Below, in pieces: positions 1 through 9,948 of a DNA stretch of 32,408 nt. The stretch's first letter is position 1, and each line of letters opens with the position of its first letter. The position numbers were made by a program, and so were the translations under genes. The DNA is taken from contig JAISJU010000006.1 of assembly GCA_031261165.1 (NCBI GenBank), positions 1 through 32,408 on the forward strand, written 5' to 3'. The stretch comes from Prevotellaceae bacterium. GTDB taxonomy: Bacteria; Bacteroidota; Bacteroidia; Bacteroidales; Paludibacteraceae. Under the pieces are notes generated by a model. That model was not told the DNA's origin, made no database searches, and saw only the letters and a program-made list of their open reading frames with translations.

Positions 1-29
1 AGCGTAGTCGAAGCAGGGGATTTAGGGGT

Positions 30-57
30 AAAAAAAAACGAAAAACCCGTCAGGTTT
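30..57 (-). terminator. Second hairpin plus T-run downstream of susB
   Basis: Read on the minus strand, a short stem (AAACC pairing with GGTTT around a small loop) is followed by a run of nine T broken from the stem by TTCG. It lies just beyond the stronger hairpin at 61-95 and could act as a back-up terminator for the susCDEB transcript. The stem is only five base pairs, so this is a weak call. Confidence 0.35.
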
Positions 58-60
58 ATA

Positions 61-95
61 CAAAAAAATATGCTGCCATAAATTTTACGGCAGCA
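61..95 (-). terminator. Rho-independent terminator of the susCDEB unit
   Basis: The stem TGCTGCC/GGCAGCA, extended by three more pairs after one mismatch, has a 3-nt loop. On the minus strand it is followed directly by TATTTTTTT. It begins 26 bp after the susB stop codon, where the end of the sus transcript is expected. Stem plus U-run are seen directly; termination is inferred. Confidence 0.75.
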
Positions 96-121
96 CATTT
101 CCCCTATGAAAAAAAACAGTT

Positions 122-2388
<2,267 letters not shown>

Positions 2389-2426
2389 AAAAATATTAAA
2401 CTGCAATCTTTTTTCTAAGAAATCTC

Positions 2427-3608
2427 TTACAATTTAGTTATCACTAAACTAAATGTTTCTTCGGCTGCATTAATAGTAAGTACAATATTGTAATTGCCGT
2501 CTGCCGTAACTACAATATTGCCACTTGTTGATGTCCCTTCCGGAGCAGAAGTGATAATCTCAGCACCTTTACTGAAAGGAGTAACTCCGCCCGACTCAGC
2601 ATCACCTACAGTACGAAGTTTGAAACCTTCGCCTCCTACAAGTTCCACATTAGCCCAAGTCCAAGTGGAAACGCCATTTGTTACTACCGGTTTGCCTGCC
2701 GACAAAACATTACCCCAACCCCAACTACTTCCGTCTGCAACTGCACCCGGATTGCCTGCTCCTACACCGGTGCCTACAAGTTCGAGTTCGCAATTAGAAT
2801 AATCAACAACTTCGCCTTCGCCGGTCTTCTTTGTAGTAACAGAGAAACCTTTACCGTATTCGTATTTCAAAGTTACGGTATAAACTCCTAATCCTAAATC
2901 CGGGAGATTGTCTCCGCCGGGAGTTAAATCGGCTACATCACCACCCAAATTCGTGAACGCGGGAACACCTTCTGCAATGGCATAAGTCCAATTCTGGTTC
3001 ATACGGAATTTCCACCAACCTGCGCGGAAATTCACATTAGTTACTTCCCATTCGCCTTTTGTTTTGCTGAAAGCATCATCTTTTTTTGTTAATGGAATAT
3101 CAATGCTCCCACTTCCTGTTCCATCGCCGATAACGCTGATTTCGTTGGCTTTGAGAACAAAGATTTTCTTTGCATCTGCCTGCAAATCAACATAAACGAA
3201 ATACAATCCGTTCTCTGCTACACTGATTTCAGAGCCATCAACAGTTACATCGCCCGAAAAAGCCCAGTCTTTTTCGGAATCAACAGCGATAGTTGCACCG
3301 TAGTTGATTTTATCCGAGCCTTTTACCTCAACAATTTTAAAACTGCCTGTTGATGAGATAAACAGAACGCTCTGATACATACCCGCACGCGGCGTAGCAG
3401 CAAAACCTTCGCCTTCATAAACACCATTTTGCATTCTGCTATCCACGGTGATATTTTCAGATGCGACACTACTGCCTATCAAATAGACACCATCTTCAAT
3501 AACGGTTACGGGTCCTTTCTTGTCATCGTCTTTTTTGCAACTTGACAATACGAATGTGGCTACCAATACGGTCAGCACACAATAAAAAACACTTCTTAAA
3601 TTTTTCAT
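2427..3608 (-). CDS. SusE/SusF-like outer-membrane starch-binding lipoprotein
   Basis: Surface lipoprotein likely to hold starch near the SusCD importer. The 393-residue product has a lipoprotein signal peptide with lipobox LSSC (C24) followed by a charged KKDDDKK stretch, as in exported Bacteroidota surface lipoproteins. Three beta-rich segments follow (about 39-155, 156-262 and 273-393), with aromatic clusters such as GWWKFRMNQNW and SSWGWGN that fit the short glucan-binding modules of SusE and SusF. It follows susD by 61 bp. B. thetaiotaomicron has two such genes (susE and susF); here there is only one. SusE and SusF cannot be told apart by eye. The placement and architecture make the family call good; sugar specificity is inferred from the locus. 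Confidence 0.8.
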   Translation of the reverse strand: MKNLRSVFYCVLTVLVATFVLSSCKKDDDKKGPVTVIEDGVYLIGSSVASENITVDSRMQNGVYEGEGFAATPRAGMYQSVLFISSTGSFKIVEVKGSDKINYGATIAVDSEKDWAFSGDVTVDGSEISVAENGLYFVYVDLQADAKKIFVLKANEISVIGDGTGSGSIDIPLTKKDDAFSKTKGEWEVTNVNFRAGWWKFRMNQNWTYAIAEGVPAFTNLGGDVADLTPGGDNLPDLGLGVYTVTLKYEYGKGFSVTTKKTGEGEVVDYSNCELELVGTGVGAGNPGAVADGSSWGWGNVLSAGKPVVTNGVSTWTWANVELVGGEGFKLRTVGDAESGGVTPFSKGAEIITSAPEGTSTSGNIVVTADGNYNIVLTINAAEETFSLVITKL

Positions 3609-3669
3609 AATAAATAAATTTTTAAATAATTAATAATAAAATTGACTATACTTTTTTGTGAGATAAATA

Positions 3670-5193
3670 TCATTTCCAATTATTTTGAGTATAAACACCC
3701 GGATTTGCATCTAATACCCATTGCGGTATCGGGAATATTGTGCGGTTTGGACTTTCGCCTGCCTCCATAAACTCCCAACTGCCCGAAGTAAATGTGCCGA
3801 AACGAATTTGGTCTTGGCGGCGATGTCCCTCCCACGCCAATTCGCGCCCGCGTTCATTGAGCAATTCGGGCAAATCCAACGAGGTGTAGCCTATCAAACC
3901 TGCGCGGGTATGTACTTGATTTACCAACACAAGTGCGTCCGCATTTGCCGTACCGCCGTTCAAACGCATCAATGCCTCTGCTTTCATCAGCAAAATATCT
4001 GCGTAGCGGTAAATCGGGAAATCGCTGTTGGCGTGGTGTGCAATACCCGATTCTATCTCGAATTTTGCAAAACGCGCTCCCTCAAAAGTGTTGGCTGCAG
4101 AGGGGTCTTGTATCGTTGTTACTTCCGGAGTTAATATTGCATCTAATGTATTGTCGCCAACTTTGTACGTTAAAGTTACACCGTCTTTTTGAACCGGTCC
4201 GACAAGCCACTGTGCTTTTCTTGCATCTGAACTGTCATATTTATCGTAAAACGATTTCAGTGTACAAGGTCCGTTCCAGGGCGGGGTAGTAAAGTTATAA
4301 ATCTGTTGATGTACATAGTGCAGCGTCATCAAATGGAACATATTTCCCTGCGCATACACTTCATCAAAAACAACCGGAAAAATAATTTCTTTATTTCCCG
4401 TATTGTCTTTTTTAAATGCCGTAAAATAATCGGGATTCAAAGCATAGCCGTATCCGCCGTTTATAATTGAATCACATTCGTTGATGACATCTTGCCAACG
4501 GGGCGTACCGGTATACACTTCGGCATTCAGATAAAGTTTAGCCAAAATGGCGTGTGCCACCGATGCCGTTACCGAGCCGTAGCGAACATTACGGCTCAAG
4601 TTGGACAAATTGTCCTTTACCTCCTTTTCAATCCAATTAAAGATTTCGGTACGGGTGCGTTGTTTTATTTCGCCGCCATCGTCAATGGTTGCATTACCAT
4701 ATACATCCATTGCCAAAAGATGATAGAATGCACGCAACACCTTTGCCTCCGCAATACCGGCTTTGGTAACGGCATCATATTGCGTTTCGTCTTCGCCTTT
4801 GAAAGATTTTATTTTTTGGAGTACATCGTTACATTTTGTAGTACCGCCATAAACAAAACTCCAGCCGTTGTTAATGTCGCGTGTATCGGTTTCCCAAGTA
4901 TGGGTGTGCATTTTAATGGGAACGCCGTTGTCAAACCAGTCCGTACCTCTTGTAGGCACCACCACTTCGTCTGATGTGTATTCCTGCAAACTCCAATAGC
5001 CTTCACGAAACACATAACCATATTCGCCTGCCATTTGCGAGTAAGCATTGGCAATCAGCGTTGCTAACTGTTTTTCTGTCTTGTAATAGTCATCAAGCAA
5101 TACGTCCGAATAAACTTCAGGTTCGAGGTCGCAAGATGTGAAACCAAGCAAAACCGCAGTCAGCGCAATGAATAATTTATTATTTATTTTCAT
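3670..5193 (-). CDS. susD: SusD/RagB-family glycan-binding lipoprotein
   Basis: Lid and substrate-capture partner of the SusC transporter at the cell surface. The 507-residue lipoprotein has lipobox GFTSC (C21) after a short signal peptide. It shows the family pattern: a helical TPR-like scaffold with the AYSQMAGEYG region, the segment AKVLRAFYHLLAMDVYGN, and the C-terminal RYADILLMKAEALMRLNGG and RGRELAWEGHRRQDQIRFG motifs, ending in PIPQWVLDANPG. The last motif is the usual SusD end signature. It starts 20 bp after susC, so the two are surely co-transcribed. B. thetaiotaomicron SusD is 551 residues. Starch as substrate is inferred from the flanking amylase, susB and susR genes. Confidence 0.95.
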   Translation of the reverse strand: MKINNKLFIALTAVLLGFTSCDLEPEVYSDVLLDDYYKTEKQLATLIANAYSQMAGEYGYVFREGYWSLQEYTSDEVVVPTRGTDWFDNGVPIKMHTHTWETDTRDINNGWSFVYGGTTKCNDVLQKIKSFKGEDETQYDAVTKAGIAEAKVLRAFYHLLAMDVYGNATIDDGGEIKQRTRTEIFNWIEKEVKDNLSNLSRNVRYGSVTASVAHAILAKLYLNAEVYTGTPRWQDVINECDSIINGGYGYALNPDYFTAFKKDNTGNKEIIFPVVFDEVYAQGNMFHLMTLHYVHQQIYNFTTPPWNGPCTLKSFYDKYDSSDARKAQWLVGPVQKDGVTLTYKVGDNTLDAILTPEVTTIQDPSAANTFEGARFAKFEIESGIAHHANSDFPIYRYADILLMKAEALMRLNGGTANADALVLVNQVHTRAGLIGYTSLDLPELLNERGRELAWEGHRRQDQIRFGTFTSGSWEFMEAGESPNRTIFPIPQWVLDANPGVYTQNNWK

Positions 5194-5213
5194 AACTTGT
5201 ATTTTTTAAATAT

Positions 5214-8200
5214 TTAAAATATTAATGAAAGTCCCAAGGTTAAAGTGCGTTGCGTAGGATAATAGGAACGTCCGTCAAATCCCGGCATTATGCCCGACAT
5301 ATTTACGCTTGAAGGGTCGTGTCCGCTATATCCAGTAATAGTAAATAAGTTTTGCGCTGTCAGTGAAACACGAACTTTGCTCACATATTTTGAAAGGCTC
5401 TCGCTGATGTTTGGCGAATATCCTACCGTTACATCATTGAGTTTGAAATAACTTGCATTTTCAAGATAAAAATCGGAAAAACGGCGGATAGAGGCATTGG
5501 TTGACCCGCTTGTTTTCCAAGCCGTAAGCAATTCGGCATCGCCTTCAAAAGCAGACTGCAAAGCATTTTCCACACCACGCGTGTTTTCGTAGAAATAACG
5601 TGTTTCGTTGAATATCAAACCGCCGATTTGTCCTCTGAAATTGAGTGCCACATCAAAGTTCTTGTAACGAAATGCCGTGTTTAAACCGAAAGTAACCGCA
5701 GGTTGAGCATTGTCCAAAATCATTTTGTCTGCATCGGTAGGCTTGGTGGTGTAGCCGCCCGAAGGAGTTTCAAACACCCATTCGCCTTTTTCGTTTATGC
5801 CGTAATATTTAAAGCCGTAGAAATTTCCGATGGGCTGCCCTTCGGCAAGACGCATTACATAATTTCCGGTTTCGCCATCGCCTGAGGAGATAAAGCCGGT
5901 ATTCACAAAGGCTTCAACACCGTCAGTTCCATATTGTTCGCCTGTGATGCGAACCACTTTGTTGGTATTCCAAGCAGCATTCAGTCCTGCCGTCCAATCT
6001 ATATCTTTCTTTTTCATCAATACGCCTGTTACCTGAAATTCCAAACCGTAGTTATGAATTTGTCCGTAGTTATCCCATTTTTTCCCATAAGGATTGGGAG
6101 GCGAAGGAACATCATATTCATAAAGCAAGTCGGTGGTATTTCTGAAATATCCGTCAATAGAACCAAACAAACGATTATTTAAAAATCCGAAGTCAATACC
6201 GGCATTAAATTCGTGTTTTTCTTCCCAATGGATATAGGGATTCATATTAGAAGTGGGTCCCCAAGGCAAAATAAAATTACCATCGCTATACACATAGTTA
6301 CTGCCCGGTCCTACCAACATCGCATATAAATAGTGCGCTTTTTTGATATCATTGGGGTCAACAGGCATATTACCCGTTACACCATAACCTACGCGAAGTT
6401 TAAGTATGTCGATGGGAGCATCTTCCATAAAGTCTTCGCTTTTTATATCCCAACTGCCGCTGATAGCAGGAAATACACCCCATTGTCCCAAAACAGGGTC
6501 GGCTTTTTTACCGAATTTTGAAGAGCCTTCCATACGAGCACTTGCATTGATGAAATACTTTTGGTTGTAGTTGTACATTACGCGGGCAAAAAAGGAGGCA
6601 AGTTTATCTTTGTATTTGTAACTTCCCATATCGGACTGCAATTTGTCGCCCGACAATTTGCCCTCGCCCATACCCAAATTATCGTACAAAAGATTATCCA
6701 GAGGAAACTTTGAATTAAAGGCATTAAATCCGTGGAAAATATTTGTTTGATAACCCTGTCCCAACAATGCCTGTAAATTATGACTTTTGCCGAATGTTTT
6801 CAGATATTGCAGAGTGTTTTCTACTACCTGTTGCGTTTCATAGGCTTGCGATTGGTTGGCAACGCCTTCTTTACCTGCCACTTCGCGCAATGTGCTTGCC
6901 TGGTATTTGCCTACCCAAGTAGAATTGTTTTGAACAGAGTAGAAAGTTGAGAATTTCAATCCTTCGAGCAGTTGCAATGTTCCGCGCACACTTCCCAAAA
7001 CAACTTGGTCTTTCTGGTCGTTTGTCGTTTGCTCTACATCTGAGAGCGGATTACGGGTATAAAAATTGTCGGATTCATAATAACCGCCGTATTGTTTAAA
7101 CCTCTCTTCATCAGACCTAATCGGCATTGTGGGATTGGAACGAATTGCCTGATTGAAATTGTCGTAGTTTGCCCACGATTTTTTATCGGAAGTAAAGGCA
7201 AAGTCGTAAGCCAAATCAAGTTTTTTGTTGAGTGCTTTTTGGTTGGCAGCAAAACGTCCGTTGATTTCTTCGTAATCGGATTTTTTGGCAAGTCCCTGCA
7301 AGCCTCTGTAACCGACAGAACCGCGATAGTTGAATTTATCACCGCCGCCCGAAATGGAAACATTGTGCGTATGGCTTACCGGCGTGCGTGTGATTTCTTT
7401 CAGCCAATCGGTGTCTGCGCCGTAATCTATGCCAAAGCCATTGGCAACCATTTTCTCGCGATATTGGGCTGCATTCATAATTTTGGGTTTGTCGGCAATA
7501 AATCCGGTAGAAACCGTTCCGGTATATTCCGTTGTAACACCACAATTCAAATTGCCCGTTCCGCGTTTGGTGGTTATCAAAATAACGCCCGCATTGGCGC
7601 GAGTACCATAAATAGCAGCAGCAGAACCGTCTTTCAATACATCTATTGATTCAATGTCATTCGGATTAACCGAAGCGAGGTTGCCGCCCGGCACGCCGTC
7701 AATGACATACAGCGGTGCTGCCGTACCGCTTAAACTGCCCACACCGCGCAACTGCACGTTGTAACTGTTTTGCGCAGGGTCATCGCCGCCATTTTTTATA
7801 ATGGTCAAGCCTGCTACTTTGCCCTGCACCAAGCCCATTGCATTGGAACTAACGCCTTTATTAAAGTCTTCGGCTTTCACGCTTGTTACCGAGCCTGTCA
7901 GTTCTTTCTTGGTTTGCGAGCCGTAGCCAATAGCCACTACTTCTTTGAGGGCGACCGCCTCTTCTTGCAGTTTGATGTCGAAGGTGGTTTTGCTGCCCAC
8001 CGCGATTTCTTGCGCTACATAGCCAACGTATGTAACTACCAAGACTGATGCCGCTGATGCCGCTTGAAACTCGAAGTTGCCGTCAAGGTCGGTTATCGCA
8101 CCGTTTTGCGTACCTTTCTCAAGCACGGTAACGCCGACAAGTTCTTCGCCTGTTTTCGCATCTTTTACCGTTCCGGAAACGGATACTTGCGCATTTATCG

Positions 8201-8258
8201 CTGTAAATGCGCAGAAAAGCATTGCAAAGATAATTAGTTTTCGTTTGATTTGTTTCAT
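5214..8258 (-). CDS. susC: SusC/RagA-family TonB-dependent outer-membrane transporter
   Basis: Outer-membrane beta-barrel that imports maltooligosaccharides using TonB-ExbBD energy and forms the complex closed by SusD. The 1014-residue protein has a signal peptide cut near INA-Q (residue 23), a carboxypeptidase-regulatory-like domain (about 25-100), a TonB-box region (EVVAIGYG, about 106-113), the plug with the family signature PLYVIDGVPGG and DVLKDGSAAAIYG, then a long barrel ending in the typical aromatic-terminal strand (LGLSLIF). It is first in the susCDEB run and has its own well-formed promoter (8297-8328) plus upstream TGTAG repeats. The family is certain; the starch role rests on context. 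Confidence 0.96.
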   Translation of the reverse strand: MKQIKRKLIIFAMLFCAFTAINAQVSVSGTVKDAKTGEELVGVTVLEKGTQNGAITDLDGNFEFQAASAASVLVVTYVGYVAQEIAVGSKTTFDIKLQEEAVALKEVVAIGYGSQTKKELTGSVTSVKAEDFNKGVSSNAMGLVQGKVAGLTIIKNGGDDPAQNSYNVQLRGVGSLSGTAAPLYVIDGVPGGNLASVNPNDIESIDVLKDGSAAAIYGTRANAGVILITTKRGTGNLNCGVTTEYTGTVSTGFIADKPKIMNAAQYREKMVANGFGIDYGADTDWLKEITRTPVSHTHNVSISGGGDKFNYRGSVGYRGLQGLAKKSDYEEINGRFAANQKALNKKLDLAYDFAFTSDKKSWANYDNFNQAIRSNPTMPIRSDEERFKQYGGYYESDNFYTRNPLSDVEQTTNDQKDQVVLGSVRGTLQLLEGLKFSTFYSVQNNSTWVGKYQASTLREVAGKEGVANQSQAYETQQVVENTLQYLKTFGKSHNLQALLGQGYQTNIFHGFNAFNSKFPLDNLLYDNLGMGEGKLSGDKLQSDMGSYKYKDKLASFFARVMYNYNQKYFINASARMEGSSKFGKKADPVLGQWGVFPAISGSWDIKSEDFMEDAPIDILKLRVGYGVTGNMPVDPNDIKKAHYLYAMLVGPGSNYVYSDGNFILPWGPTSNMNPYIHWEEKHEFNAGIDFGFLNNRLFGSIDGYFRNTTDLLYEYDVPSPPNPYGKKWDNYGQIHNYGLEFQVTGVLMKKKDIDWTAGLNAAWNTNKVVRITGEQYGTDGVEAFVNTGFISSGDGETGNYVMRLAEGQPIGNFYGFKYYGINEKGEWVFETPSGGYTTKPTDADKMILDNAQPAVTFGLNTAFRYKNFDVALNFRGQIGGLIFNETRYFYENTRGVENALQSAFEGDAELLTAWKTSGSTNASIRRFSDFYLENASYFKLNDVTVGYSPNISESLSKYVSKVRVSLTAQNLFTITGYSGHDPSSVNMSGIMPGFDGRSYYPTQRTLTLGLSLIF

Positions 8259-8296
8259 AATATATAAATAGTATTTGTCAATTAAAAAAGTTGTAA

Positions 8297-8328
8297 CAAA
8301 ATTATTTCATTATAATAGCACTCACAAA
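8297..8328 (-). promoter_or_regulatory. susC promoter
   Basis: On the minus strand, TTTG (8325-8328) and TAATTTTG (8297-8304) are separated by 20 bp. This matches the Bacteroidota sigma-ABfr consensus (TTTG, about 19-21 bp, TAnnTTTG). The -7 box ends 38 bp before the susC ATG. The spacing equals that of the susR promoter in this window. Confidence 0.7.
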
Positions 8329-8343
8329 TATGTGTAATAAAAA

Positions 8344-8430
8344 TGTAGTTTAATAAAAACAATAAATATTTGACATACAATTATTTTTCACTTAACAGTG
8401 ATGTGAAAAGTGTAGTTGTTATGTAGAAAT
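8344..8430. promoter_or_regulatory. Candidate SusR operator upstream of susC (TGTAG repeats)
   Basis: A TGTAG direct-repeat pair (TGTAG at 8411 and 8422, exactly 11 bp apart, the second reading ATGTAGAAAT) lies about 107 bp above the susC -7 box. A single TGTAG at 8344 lies 40 bp above it. The same 11-bp pair occurs twice above the amylase gene at comparable distances. The motif and spacing are seen directly; binding by SusR is a hypothesis. Confidence 0.55.
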
Positions 8431-8541
8431 TCAGAGGTTTTAATCCTCCCCCTACCCCCTCCAAAGGGGGATAATTGACGGTCGCTGTCCACCATTGGCG
8501 AGGGTTTAGGGGAAAAATTCTTTTTATTTTTACATTCTTTT
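8431..8541. other. Short G/C-rich repeat-like spacer downstream of the 448-residue protein gene
   Basis: Contains CCCCCT/AGGGGG capable of a small stem (around 8453-8470) and the phrase TTTAGGGG, also seen near base 24 of this window. This looks like a fragment of a dispersed non-coding repeat. No gene and no clear T-run terminator were found. Confidence 0.3.
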
Positions 8542-9888
8542 TTATTTCAACACTTTTTCTGTCTTCACTTCGCCATCGGCGTAAATGGTTTTCTTTATCA
8601 CTAAGCCGTTAAAGTTTTCCGATACTTTCTGACCGCTGACGGAATAGTAATTTACTGATTTCACTTCTTTCTGTGCAGAAGGATTGGTAATGTCGGTAGG
8701 CAAACTTACGGGCGTTCTGAAATGCAATTTGTAGTTTGCCATAGCATTGCTGTCATAAACACTTATGCCTGCATATTCATATTTGTACCAGAATTGAATG
8801 CCGTATTCCGTATCTGCCGCTGCCGTAAAATGGCTGAAAATATTTTCTACTCCGCTCTCCCAATCGCTGCCCGGCGTTGTTTCTGTTAAGAGGATTTCGT
8901 TTCCACCTGCTTCCGCACCGTCGAAATACACTGTGTAGCCAAGCGTTATGGAAGTTCCTGTTACCGAAAAATTGGGCTTTGCAATGCCACCAAGTTGAAT
9001 ATCGTCCGTTGTGCCGCAGTCAAAACTTGAGGTGAATTGACCCAAATCTCTTACCTGCACTCCGCTTTCCGCTTGCCCTGCGTAAAGTAGTTTTACAGTG
9101 GGGGCACCGTCAAACCACAGCAAGTTGCCCCAATGGCTGTCATTGCTGCCGTCCGATTCTTTCACATAATAGCATTTGTTGCCCAAGTGCTTTGCTGTTA
9201 AATCGCCTGTTTGATTCCAAACATCTGCGTCCCAGTCTGCTAAATTTGCGGCAGTTTCTGCTTTGCGCACAAAAATAATGTTTGTCCAAGTTTTGTCTGC
9301 CGTTCCGGGTACGAGTATCCAATAATAGTTTTCCGCTATTTTTGTTGCAACCACGCCAGCCCACTGACCATCAACGTCTTGATTGAAGAAAAACGCCGTT
9401 AGTTTTGCATTGTTGTCTGTCCAAGCGGGATTATCTGTTGTGCTGAAATACACTTTTTCGCCTGCCGTAAAGTTGAAGAAGTCGCCCCAATTTCCACTAA
9501 CATTATCGCCTGTTCCTGCATTAAGATAATAACAACGATTTCCTGTTTGCGCCTCTATATTAACAGTTTGACTCCATTTGTCGTCCCAATCTGTTAAACT
9601 CGCAGCACCGGGTGCTTTGCGCACAAAAATAACGTGTGTCCAAGTTTTGTCTGCCCCTCCGGGAACAGGTATCGAATAAAACGTTCCCGATACCTTTGTT
9701 GCCTCTACACCAGCCCATTGATAGTCTGCTCCCTCATTAAAGAAATACGCCGTTGCTTTAGCACCATAATTTACCCAATCGGAATTATTTTGTGTACTGA
9801 AATACACATTCTCGCCCGCAGTAAATACATCTGCGTACATACTTGCAAACAATATGTTTGCTACCATAAACATAAATATTTTTTTCAT
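8542..9888 (-). CDS. Modular secreted starch-binding-like protein with T9SS-like tail
   Basis: Secreted 448-residue protein with no visible catalytic domain. After a signal peptide (cut near MYA-D, residue 19-20) come two tandem Trp-rich modules (22-137 and 139-256). Each carries the pattern AYFFN..WAGV, a VPG segment, KTW, IIFVRK, DW and WNQT or WSQT, ending in CYY. A different beta domain (about 262-392) ends in YDSNAMANYKLHF, and a C-terminal 44 residues reads as a T9SS type-A-like sorting domain (YYSVSGQKV, then G, then ADG and a Lys-rich end). The modules resemble glucan-binding repeats of anaerobe amylases, so binding of starch is likely but inferred. The protein is probably exported by T9SS and held at the surface. 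It follows the 854-residue protein by 60 bp and has a -7-like box in that gap. Confidence 0.8.
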   Translation of the reverse strand: MKKIFMFMVANILFASMYADVFTAGENVYFSTQNNSDWVNYGAKATAYFFNEGADYQWAGVEATKVSGTFYSIPVPGGADKTWTHVIFVRKAPGAASLTDWDDKWSQTVNIEAQTGNRCYYLNAGTGDNVSGNWGDFFNFTAGEKVYFSTTDNPAWTDNNAKLTAFFFNQDVDGQWAGVVATKIAENYYWILVPGTADKTWTNIIFVRKAETAANLADWDADVWNQTGDLTAKHLGNKCYYVKESDGSNDSHWGNLLWFDGAPTVKLLYAGQAESGVQVRDLGQFTSSFDCGTTDDIQLGGIAKPNFSVTGTSITLGYTVYFDGAEAGGNEILLTETTPGSDWESGVENIFSHFTAAADTEYGIQFWYKYEYAGISVYDSNAMANYKLHFRTPVSLPTDITNPSAQKEVKSVNYYSVSGQKVSENFNGLVIKKTIYADGEVKTEKVLK

Positions 9889-9916
9889 CGTTATAAAGTT
9901 TTAAAGGGTTTAAAAT

Positions 9917-9924
9917 CAAAGATA
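9917..9924 (-). promoter_or_regulatory. -7 box candidate for the 448-residue protein gene
   Basis: TATCTTTG on the minus strand fits TAnnTTTG and ends 28 bp before the ATG. No convincing TTTG -33 box is seen at the right distance, so it may be weak or only a secondary start within the amylase cluster. Confidence 0.4.
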
Positions 9925-9948
9925 TATTAAAATTATTAGAAATTGTTT